NCBI GenBank assembly: GCA_003450915.1 | Contig: DMEM01000067.1 | Span: forward strand, 1 to 5,259 | Length of the DNA: 5,259 nt | Direction of reading: 5' to 3' | Source: Alphaproteobacteria bacterium | GTDB lineage: Bacteria > Pseudomonadota > Alphaproteobacteria > UBA1280 > UBA12223 | Shown: positions 1 through 5,259 of the stretch, piece by piece | Layout: each line of letters begins with the position of its first letter | Numbering within the stretch: the first letter of the stretch is position 1 | Position numbers and translations under genes: made by a program | The notes under the pieces: generated by a model | Told to the model about the DNA's origin: nothing | Seen by the model: the letters and a program-made list of their open reading frames with translations, nothing else | The model's database searches: none

Positions 1-1333
1 AAGTTAAATCAGTTACAGAATCTAACTTTTTACTATCAAGCTGTTTGTAGAACATCCCCTTATAAAGCTTAAGCATGTAGCAAGCTCCCATTAGCACACC
101 TAAAATAGCTAAAACTGTAAGAATTGGCGCTGAAGAATATGAACCGATTAAAATAGTTATTTCACCAATAAAGTTTGCAGTACCAGGTAAACCAACACTT
201 GCTAGGGTTAAAATCATAAATACAACGGCATATTTTGGCATTTTATCTGCTAAATTACCGATATAATCAATATTTCTAGTGTGCAACCTTGAATAAACAA
301 CCCCTATCGCAAAGAATAAACCAGCTGAAACAATACCGTGGTTAATCATTTGTAAAACAGCACCTTGCACAGCTAATTCTGTTAACGCAAAAAGACCTAG
401 AGTGATAAAACCCATATGTGCAATTGAGCTATACGCAATCATTTTTTTAATATCTTTTTGCTTATAAGCTAAAAGTGATGCATAAACAATCGCAACAACA
501 CTTAAGCCCATTACATAAATAGCGAAGAACTCTGTTGCCTCTGGTAACATAGGAATAATAAAACGTAGCATTGCATATGTACCAATTTTTAATAAGACAC
601 CTGCTAGAATTACCGAACCTGAAGTTGGAGCTTGAACGTGAGCATCTGGCAACCAAGTATGCACTCCAATCATTGGTACTTTAATCGCAAAGGCTATAAA
701 TAACGCTATAAACAACCATTTTTGTTCTTCAAAGCTTAATGAAGTACCTAAATTAGCCCAAGTTAGCATATCGAATGTATTAAATTGGACATACATATAT
801 AATAAAGCAACTAAGAATAATAATGAGCCGAATAGAGTGTATAAGAAGAACTTAAATGTAGCATAAATTCTATTTTCTCCACCCCATACTCCAATAATTA
901 AAAACATTGGGATAAGCATTGCTTCAAAAAATACATAAAATAGAACAGCATCAAAAGCAGAAAACAGTCCAATTGCTAAACCTTCTAAAAATAGAAAGGC
1001 TGTAAAATATACTCTTGGCTTTTTAACTTCACCGGAGAAAACAATTGCTAAGAAACTTAAAACAGTTGTTAATAAAATTAGCACTAAACTAACACCATCG
1101 ATTGCTAAAAAGTATTGAATATTAAATTTTTCAATCCACATTGATTGCTCTACGAATTGCTCAACCACCAAGTTTTTATTAAAGTTAGCTAGTAAAACAA
1201 ATGAAAGAATCATATTTACAAAACTAATTAAACCTGCTGTAATTTTAGTTTGATTTGCACGCCTTGCAAACATTACAAAAACAGATAGAATTATCGGTAA
1301 AAATATTAAAGTTGATAATATTGGAAACTGCAT
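1..1333 (-). CDS. nuoM: NADH-quinone oxidoreductase subunit M (NuoM), 3' end cut off by the window edge
   Basis: NuoM (ND4) is one of three antiporter-like proton-pumping subunits in the distal membrane arm of complex I. The ATG at 1331-1333 opens a frame of 444 complete codons with no stop before base 1. Family members are usually about 490-510 residues, so some 50-65 C-terminal residues lie outside. The start is fixed by AGGAG nine bases upstream and by the MQFPILSTLIFLP N-terminal helix. Key residues align with E. coli NuoM (numbering from memory): E137 in FFEAMLIP (E144), K218 in AIKVPM (K234), K249 in LLKIG (K265) and E391 in FIGEI (E407). The spacing between the last three matches E. 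coli exactly. HTWLPDAH, QKDIKKMIAYSS and INHGIVSAGLFF are further family motifs. The protein is almost entirely hydrophobic helices. It starts 12 bases after nuoL, and nuoN would be expected next. An Mrp antiporter subunit is excluded by the neighbouring nuoI. Confidence 0.97.
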   Translation of the reverse strand, partial: MQFPILSTLIFLPIILSVFVMFARRANQTKITAGLISFVNMILSFVLLANFNKNLVVEQFVEQSMWIEKFNIQYFLAIDGVSLVLILLTTVLSFLAIVFSGEVKKPRVYFTAFLFLEGLAIGLFSAFDAVLFYVFFEAMLIPMFLIIGVWGGENRIYATFKFFLYTLFGSLLFLVALLYMYVQFNTFDMLTWANLGTSLSFEEQKWLFIALFIAFAIKVPMIGVHTWLPDAHVQAPTSGSVILAGVLLKIGTYAMLRFIIPMLPEATEFFAIYVMGLSVVAIVYASLLAYKQKDIKKMIAYSSIAHMGFITLGLFALTELAVQGAVLQMINHGIVSAGLFFAIGVVYSRLHTRNIDYIGNLADKMPKYAVVFMILTLASVGLPGTANFIGEITILIGSYSSAPILTVLAILGVLMGACYMLKLYKGMFYKQLDSKKLDSVTDLT

Positions 1334-1342
1334 TTTAATTTT

Positions 1343-1347
1343 CTCCT
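1343..1347 (-). promoter_or_regulatory. Ribosome binding site of nuoM, overlapping the nuoL stop codon
   Basis: The minus strand reads TAGGAGAA, in which the nuoL stop TAG (1346-1348) shares its last bases with the AGGAG Shine-Dalgarno core. The spacer to the nuoM ATG is nine bases. Terminating ribosomes from nuoL cover this site, so translational coupling is plausible (inference). Confidence 0.8.
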
Positions 1348-3238
1348 AAATAGTTCTGATAATAAGCACGGCTAAAGCACCAATTAAAACAAGCAAGAAC
1401 ATCAAGTTATAATCATGAACTAGTCCTGTTTGTAGCTTTCTAGATTTCTTAGCAATAAACAATGTAAACTCAGCGATTGAATTTACAAACCTGTCGATTA
1501 AATGAGTATCAATAACTTGAGCAAGAGATGAAACAACCTTATAAGGTTTTACAACTGTTTTTCCATAAAGCTCATCGATATAGAACTTGTTTTCAAATAA
1601 TGTGTGCAAACCACTAACTTTCATCAATAGCTTAAGACCTCTTTTTTTTAAAATAACCAAGTCTGCAACAATAATTCCTAAAAGAACTAGAGCTAATGGT
1701 AAGAATTTAAAGAATGCTGGAATATTATGTGCATTTTCAACTCCTGTTGAATTAATAATAACAATAGAATCATTCCAAAAATCAGTATGAGTCATCGCTT
1801 GACCTAAAAAACCTGCGACAACAGCACCAAATGCTAAAACAATCATTGGAATTAGCATAATCGAATTTACTTCATGAGCATGCTTTTCATCTTCTTTTGA
1901 TAAGTTTGTTTGAGAATTAAACACTAAGAAAATAACTCTGCATGAATAAATAGCTGTTAACATAGCACCAAAGGTACCAATTACATAAACCCAAAGACCA
2001 ATATCAGTACCTGCCATAAATGCTGATTCTAAAATAAAGTCTTTTGAGAAGAAGCCACTAAATGGGGGAACACCTAAAAGACCCAGTGAACCAATCCACA
2101 TAAGCACAAATGTAAATGGCATAATTTTTCTTAAACCACCCATTTTAAACATGTTTTGTTCATGATTGCAGGCATGAATTACAGCCCCTGCACCTAAGAA
2201 TAATAAAGCTTTGAAAAACGCATGAGTGAAAAGATGAAACATCGCTGCTGAATAAGCACTAACACCACAAGCAAAGAACATATACCCAAGCTGTGAACAT
2301 GTTGAGTAAGCAATCACCTTTTTAATATCTTTTTGAGCCAAGCCAACTAATGAAGCAAATATAGCGGTAAGCATACCAACAATTGCAATAATTGGTAAGA
2401 TATCTGAAAATTCAAAAAGACCCGACATTCTAACTACTAAAAATACACCTGCTGAAACCATTGTTGCTGAGTGAATTAAGGCTGATACAGGTGTTGGGCC
2501 TTCCATAGCATCGGGTAGCCAAGTATGGAAACCGAATTGAGCAGATTTACCCATTGCCCCAATAAATAATAAAATTGCGATTATATTAAGTTGATTATCT
2601 TCTTCTAATAAACCAACGTTATCGATAATATAAGTAATATCTAACGAACCTAAGTTGGAAAATGTTAAAATAATTGCTGCAATTAATGCTAAATCTGCCA
2701 CTCTGTTAACAATAAAAGCTTTAATACCTGCTTTTGTTGCTGAATCTTTTTTATACCAAAAACCAATTAGTAAGTATGAAGCAAGACCAACACCTTCCCA
2801 ACCTAAAAATAGCTGTAATAAGTTAGGAGCTGTTACCAGAGTAAACATTACAAATGTAAATAAACCAAGGTATGAGAAGAATCTAACCTTGCCTTCATCT
2901 TCTTTCATATATTCTAATGAGTAAAAGTGTACTAAAAATGAAATTAAGCTAACTACAAACAACATTAAAACTGATAACTTATCTAACATTAAGCCAAATG
3001 AAACTTCTAAATCTGCTACATTAAGCCAAGTAAATAAATCGATAGTTACAGAATCATGCCCTACTATAAAAATATTAAAGAATGCTACTGAGTTTAAAAT
3101 TAAGCTCAAACCTAAAACAGATGTTGCAAAAACAGGAAGAACCTTTTTAGATCTAGGACAGCGTAATTTAAAAGCACTTGCCAAACCTAAAACAAGAAAG
3201 CCTAATAATGGTAATAATACAGCTAAAATATAATGCAT
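1346..3238 (-). CDS. nuoL: NADH-quinone oxidoreductase subunit L (NuoL), complete
   Basis: NuoL (ND5) is the most distal antiporter-like subunit of complex I and carries the long lateral helix that runs along the membrane arm. It is 630 residues here, against about 613 in E. coli. The channel residues are all present: E148 in GWEGVG, D182 in NRVADL, K231 in GKSAQF, H256 in LIHSATM, H335, H339 and K343 in FHLFTHAFFKALL, and K399 in GFFSKD. These match E. coli E144, D178, K229, H254, H334, H338, K342 and K399 (numbering from memory). The lateral helix should span about residues 545-600, followed by a final anchor helix at about 610-628. A charged loop at 442-457 (SQTNLSKEDEKHAHEV) probably faces the aqueous side. 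The ATG has AGGA nine bases upstream, and the gene begins 11 bases after nuoK. A run of eight A at 1642-1649 encodes part of LKKR near residue 531. Confidence 0.98.
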   Translation of the reverse strand: MHYILAVLLPLLGFLVLGLASAFKLRCPRSKKVLPVFATSVLGLSLILNSVAFFNIFIVGHDSVTIDLFTWLNVADLEVSFGLMLDKLSVLMLFVVSLISFLVHFYSLEYMKEDEGKVRFFSYLGLFTFVMFTLVTAPNLLQLFLGWEGVGLASYLLIGFWYKKDSATKAGIKAFIVNRVADLALIAAIILTFSNLGSLDITYIIDNVGLLEEDNQLNIIAILLFIGAMGKSAQFGFHTWLPDAMEGPTPVSALIHSATMVSAGVFLVVRMSGLFEFSDILPIIAIVGMLTAIFASLVGLAQKDIKKVIAYSTCSQLGYMFFACGVSAYSAAMFHLFTHAFFKALLFLGAGAVIHACNHEQNMFKMGGLRKIMPFTFVLMWIGSLGLLGVPPFSGFFSKDFILESAFMAGTDIGLWVYVIGTFGAMLTAIYSCRVIFLVFNSQTNLSKEDEKHAHEVNSIMLIPMIVLAFGAVVAGFLGQAMTHTDFWNDSIVIINSTGVENAHNIPAFFKFLPLALVLLGIIVADLVILKKRGLKLLMKVSGLHTLFENKFYIDELYGKTVVKPYKVVSSLAQVIDTHLIDRFVNSIAEFTLFIAKKSRKLQTGLVHDYNLMFLLVLIGALAVLIIRTI

Positions 3239-3247
3239 AAATAATTT

Positions 3248-3251
3248 TCCT
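3248..3251 (-). promoter_or_regulatory. Ribosome binding site of nuoL, overlapping the nuoK stop codon
   Basis: The minus strand reads TAGGAAAA. The nuoK stop TAG (3250-3252) overlaps an AGGA core that lies nine bases before the nuoL ATG. It is a shorter Shine-Dalgarno match than at nuoM, nuoK or nuoJ. Confidence 0.65.
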
Positions 3252-3549
3252 ATTTTATTTTATCTAAATCGATATTTTGAGTTTTCTTAAACAATGCAAC
3301 AACTAAAGCTAAACCAATAGCAACTTCAGCTGCAGCGATTGATAAAGTAAAGAATGTATAAATTTGACCTTCAATATTACCGAAAAATGCAGATCCAGCC
3401 ACAAAGTTAATATTGCAGCTTAATAAAACAAGCTCTAAACACATAAGCACAGAAATAATGTTTTTTCTATTAAATGCTAAACCAACTAGCCCTACTACAA
3501 ATAGAACTAATGATAATACTAAAAAGTGATTTAAACCAACTTGTAACAT
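3250..3549 (-). CDS. nuoK: NADH-quinone oxidoreductase subunit K (NuoK), complete
   Basis: NuoK (ND4L) is a three-helix membrane subunit between NuoJ/NuoA and NuoN. It carries two membrane glutamates that belong to the proton-translocation chain. The product is 99 residues, close to the 100 of E. coli. Both glutamates are present: E39 in MCLELVLLS and E75 in AAAEVAIGLALV, corresponding to E36 and E72 of E. coli (from memory). Helices fall at about residues 7-25, 31-50 and 62-87, and a short charged tail follows (KKTQNIDLDKIK). The start is supported by AGGAG with a six-base spacer. It lies 15 bases downstream of nuoJ and 11 bases upstream of nuoL. MnhC/MrpC antiporter proteins are homologous, but the small size and the nuo neighbours settle the identity. 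Confidence 0.97.
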   Translation of the reverse strand: MLQVGLNHFLVLSLVLFVVGLVGLAFNRKNIISVLMCLELVLLSCNINFVAGSAFFGNIEGQIYTFFTLSIAAAEVAIGLALVVALFKKTQNIDLDKIK

Positions 3550-3555
3550 GTCTCT

Positions 3556-3560
3556 CTCCT
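3556..3560 (-). promoter_or_regulatory. Ribosome binding site of nuoK
   Basis: The minus strand reads AGGAGAGAGAC before the ATG, an AGGAG core with six bases of spacer. Unlike its neighbours, this site sits just downstream of the upstream gene's stop (nuoJ TAA at 3565-3567) and does not overlap it. Confidence 0.75.
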
Positions 3561-3564
3561 AATA

Positions 3565-4170
3565 TTAAAAATTAACGCCAGTACCAGACTTAACTTTTTT
3601 CAACTCAACTGAGTCTTCGCGTTTTCTGTGAATTTGCTTGTGAATATCTTGTTGTTTTCTATTTTTTTGCTTAGTAAATGTTAAAATAATTGAACCAATC
3701 ATCGCAACAAGTAGAATAAATGAAATAAGCAAGAACGGATATGCGTACATACTAAACATTACATCTCCAATTTGTTGAGTGTTATTTGGTGTATAATTTG
3801 ATGCAATTTCGGTTAATTTAGATGCTTGAGCTATTGATTGATCACCTTTAAAAATAAGAAGAGTAATAATTTCTGATAAAATAATTGCCGTTGCAAAAAC
3901 AGGTAGCTTACCCATGCTTTTATATTCTAAATTTTCTAAGTTTAAAGTCATTAGTACGAAAATAAACATAACAACAACCGCACCAACATAAACCATAATA
4001 AGTAAGAATGCTAAAAATTCAGCGCCTAATAAAATAAATAAACCTGCAGCATTTAAAAAGCACATAATAAGGCAAAGCAAGTTATTCATCGGGCTTTTAA
4101 ATGCAATAACACCAACACTTGATAAAACAAGTATACTTGCAAATAAGTAAAATAGAATATCTAAGTACAT
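3565..4170 (-). CDS. nuoJ: NADH-quinone oxidoreductase subunit J (NuoJ), complete
   Basis: NuoJ (ND6) is a five-helix membrane subunit at the base of the membrane arm. Its third helix contains the pi-bulge implicated in coupling quinone chemistry to proton pumping. The 201-residue product shows that helix clearly at about 45-77 (LLGAEFLAFLLIMVYVGAVV, continuing to VLMTLN), with the conserved Y61 and G63. The other helices lie at about 3-23, 29-44, 90-110 and 140-166. The C-terminal 35 residues are strongly charged and end RKREDSVELKKVKSGTGVNF, a tail that I recognise from alphaproteobacterial NuoJ (family knowledge, not searched). The loop at about 111-139 between helices 4 and 5 is polar and would face the periplasm. 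AAGGAG lies 11 bases before the ATG, overlapping the stop of the Nudix gene. The next gene, nuoK, follows after 15 bases. Confidence 0.96.
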   Translation of the reverse strand: MYLDILFYLFASILVLSSVGVIAFKSPMNNLLCLIMCFLNAAGLFILLGAEFLAFLLIMVYVGAVVVMFIFVLMTLNLENLEYKSMGKLPVFATAIILSEIITLLIFKGDQSIAQASKLTEIASNYTPNNTQQIGDVMFSMYAYPFLLISFILLVAMIGSIILTFTKQKNRKQQDIHKQIHRKREDSVELKKVKSGTGVNF

Positions 4171-4181
4171 TTTTTATTTTT

Positions 4182-4187
4182 CTCCTT
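4182..4187 (-). promoter_or_regulatory. Ribosome binding site of nuoJ, overlapping the Nudix gene stop codon
   Basis: The minus strand reads TAAGGAGAAAAA. The TAA stop of the Nudix gene (4186-4188) overlaps AAGGAG, which sits 11 bases before the nuoJ ATG. This embeds the Nudix gene in the same translational layout as the nuo genes, so it is not a loose insertion. Confidence 0.75.
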
Positions 4188-4677
4188 AGTCGATAAATGG
4201 AATATTGTTAGTAACTAATTGTTCTAAAATATATTTTGAAGATACTATTAAATCATAGTTTTCTAAAGCCTCATGAGGAGTAACAAATTTATATTCTAAA
4301 TTTTCACCATCTGTTAGCTCTATATTTCCTGAGTAATTTACAACACCAAAAACACAAACGTAGTATTTTGTAAAGCTATTACCTGGATATGACATTACAG
4401 TTAATGGAGAACATGACATTGTTCCTAAAAACTCTAAATCTTCTTCTAAAATATCAAGATTTAACTCTTCTTTCATTTCTTTAACAGCTGTTTGCTTATA
4501 GCTATCATTTTCTTCGCAGCCACCGCCAGGGATATCCCATTTGCTACAGTCTTGTCTTTTTGTAATTAAAATTTCTTCTTGATCATTCATAATCACAACT
4601 TGAGAACTCGCCATTACAAAGCTAGAACCTTCAGGAAGATGTTTCTTCATTTTTTTTACATATTCACCCATTGCCAT
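4186..4677 (-). CDS. Nudix hydrolase encoded inside the nuo operon, substrate unknown
   Basis: Nudix enzymes hydrolyse nucleoside diphosphates linked to another group, with Mg2+ bound by glutamates of the Nudix box. In this 163-residue protein the box runs from G52 to L74 (bases 4456-4524), following WDIPGG. E67, E70 and E71 are present. Three usual positions differ: D58 for E, K66 for R and N73 for G. A strand VVIMNDQEEILITKR precedes the box, and SYPGNSFTKYYVCVFGVV with a DGENLEYKFV segment follows, as in MutT/YjhB-like Nudix proteins. The NudC zinc site and its SQPWPFPxS motif are absent. There is no signal peptide or membrane helix, so it should be cytosolic. It lies 15 bases after nuoI and 15 before nuoJ, so it is co-transcribed with complex I. 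Only a weak purine-rich AAGAAAGA precedes the ATG. M3 or M10 are alternative starts. Its substrate and any link to complex I cannot be read from the sequence. Confidence 0.93.
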   Translation of the reverse strand: MAMGEYVKKMKKHLPEGSSFVMASSQVVIMNDQEEILITKRQDCSKWDIPGGGCEENDSYKQTAVKEMKEELNLDILEEDLEFLGTMSCSPLTVMSYPGNSFTKYYVCVFGVVNYSGNIELTDGENLEYKFVTPHEALENYDLIVSSKYILEQLVTNNIPFID

Positions 4678-4692
4678 TACTAAAAGTCTTTC

Positions 4693-5229
4693 TTATTTGT
4701 ATTCTTCTTCAGTTTCTAAACGAACCTTGATTTTTGGTTCCCACTTTTTACCATTTTCAAGAAGCTTTTCTTTTGTGTAGATTAAATCTTTTCTATCTTC
4801 AACTGCAAAATCCATATTCGGAGTTTGAACAATTGCCTCAACCGGGCATGCTTGTTCACATAAACCACAGTAAATACATTTTGTCATATCAATATCATAA
4901 CGTTTAGTTCTTCTAGCACCTGATATTAGATTTTGTGAATGAGATATTTCTTCAACACGTTCTTCTGTTTCAATAAAAATTGCTTGAGCCGGACACACAG
5001 CCTCACATAGTTTACAGCCGATACAACGCTCTTCGCCGTTATCGTAATATCTTAAAGCATGCTCGCCTCTAAATCGGTTTGAGAACTGAGTTCTTTCTTC
5101 TGGGTATTGAATTGTAATCTTTTTCTTAAACATCATTTTAAGAGTGATTTTTAAACCTCTTGCAATATCAAGCAGGAATAACTGCTTTAAAGATTTTAAA
5201 AGTTGTTTAAATGTTTCTAATTTTTTCAT
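4693..5229 (-). CDS. nuoI: NADH-quinone oxidoreductase subunit I (NuoI), complete
   Basis: NuoI (TYKY) is the peripheral-arm ferredoxin-like subunit that carries clusters N6a and N6b and hands electrons on towards N2 in NuoB. The 178-residue product has two CxxCxxCxxxCP motifs: C69, C72, C75, C79 and C118, C121, C124, C128. In this fold the fourth cysteine of each motif ligates the other cluster. The N-terminal 1-37 is an amphipathic, Lys-rich segment that would lie on the membrane next to NuoH. RFRGEHALR at 52-60 and YDIDMTKC at 111-118 are hallmarks of the alphaproteobacterial and mitochondrial group. About ten extra residues at roughly 92-103 separate the cluster motifs, compared with the Rickettsia protein as I remember it, and the N terminus is also about nine residues longer. 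The ATG has GGAG seven bases upstream. The Nudix gene follows after 15 bases. Confidence 0.97.
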   Translation of the reverse strand: MKKLETFKQLLKSLKQLFLLDIARGLKITLKMMFKKKITIQYPEERTQFSNRFRGEHALRYYDNGEERCIGCKLCEAVCPAQAIFIETEERVEEISHSQNLISGARRTKRYDIDMTKCIYCGLCEQACPVEAIVQTPNMDFAVEDRKDLIYTKEKLLENGKKWEPKIKVRLETEEEYK

Positions 5230-5232
5230 AAA

Positions 5233-5259
5233 TTAACTCCAAAACTGTAGATATGTTGC
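5233..5259 (-). CDS. Possible last codons of nuoH (partial, very short)
   Basis: On the minus strand the edge of the window reads as eight open codons (ATYLQFWS) followed by a TAA at 5233-5235, three bases before the nuoI ATG. nuoH normally precedes nuoI, and in this operon Shine-Dalgarno sites tend to overlap or adjoin the upstream stop; here GGAG (5237-5240) would fall inside the last codons. The peptide is too short to recognise as NuoH. The other two frames are open across the same bases, so the assignment rests on gene order alone. Confidence 0.25.
   Translation of the reverse strand, partial: ATYLQFWS
5237..5240 (-). promoter_or_regulatory. Ribosome binding site of nuoI
   Basis: The minus strand reads TTGGAGTTAATTT before the nuoI ATG, a GGAG core with a seven-base spacer. 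It supports the ATG at 5227-5229 over the in-frame internal methionines at residues 32 and 33. Confidence 0.7.

Noticed and set aside
462..656. 64-codon minus-strand open frame overlapping nuoM
   Set aside because: It lies in another frame of the clearly coding nuoM, has a cysteine- and serine-rich composition, shows no recognisable motif and no ribosome binding site tied to it was found.
1587..1790. 67-codon plus-strand open frame
   Set aside because: It is antisense to nuoL, whose conserved frame explains the bases. No homology or regulatory signal supports it.
2655..2924. 89-codon plus-strand open frame
   Set aside because: It is antisense to the conserved core of nuoL, including the NRVADL and GWEGVG motifs. 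It is the expected by-product of AT-rich membrane-protein codons.
1..3549. Mrp/Mnh-type Na+/H+ antiporter operon in place of complex I
   Set aside because: MrpA, MrpC and MrpD resemble NuoL, NuoK and NuoM, but the adjoining NuoI with two [4Fe-4S] motifs, NuoJ and the long lateral-helix C terminus of NuoL fix the locus as complex I.
4171..4185. T-rich stretch as a terminator between the Nudix gene and nuoJ
   Set aside because: The T-run is on the plus strand, so the transcript has an A-run there. No hairpin precedes it and the bases contain the nuoJ ribosome binding site.
4186..4677. NudC-type NADH pyrophosphatase
   Set aside because: The protein lacks the zinc-binding cysteine cluster and the SQPWPFPxS motif after the Nudix box, and is shorter than NudC. 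The attractive NADH link is therefore not supported by sequence.

Overview
This AT-rich window (about one third G+C by eye, not computed) is the 3' half of a respiratory complex I operon, all on the minus strand. In transcription order, from high to low coordinate, it holds nuoI, a Nudix hydrolase gene, nuoJ, nuoK, nuoL and the 5' end of nuoM. The last few bases upstream of nuoI may be the extreme end of nuoH. Every gap between genes is 11 to 15 bases, so the set reads as one polycistronic unit. I see no internal promoter, terminator, RNA gene, mobile element or CRISPR array, and no gene-free stretch longer than 15 bases apart from the final 30 bases.

The organism looks like an alphaproteobacterium. 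NuoI carries the RFRGEHALR...NGEERCI...YDIDMTKCIYCG signature typical of alphaproteobacterial and mitochondrial TYKY-type subunits. NuoJ ends in the charged RKRED...VKSGTGV tail that I associate with alphaproteobacterial NuoJ. Low G+C together with an alphaproteobacterial complex I suggests a host-associated or reduced lineage, for example Rickettsiales, Holosporales or AT-rich gut alphaproteobacteria. That placement is inference.

NuoI passes electrons through two [4Fe-4S] clusters at the foot of the peripheral arm, near the quinone site. NuoJ and NuoK form part of the proximal membrane arm, and NuoM and NuoL are the two distal antiporter-like proton-pumping subunits. All the key charged residues that I could locate in K, L and M are conserved, so the complex should be functional.

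The unexpected element is the cytosolic Nudix hydrolase gene placed between nuoI and nuoJ. It has an intact set of metal-binding glutamates but a slightly diverged Nudix box and a weak ribosome binding site. A second oddity is a roughly 10-residue insertion in NuoI between its two cluster motifs. I found no convincing evidence of a wholly new system here.
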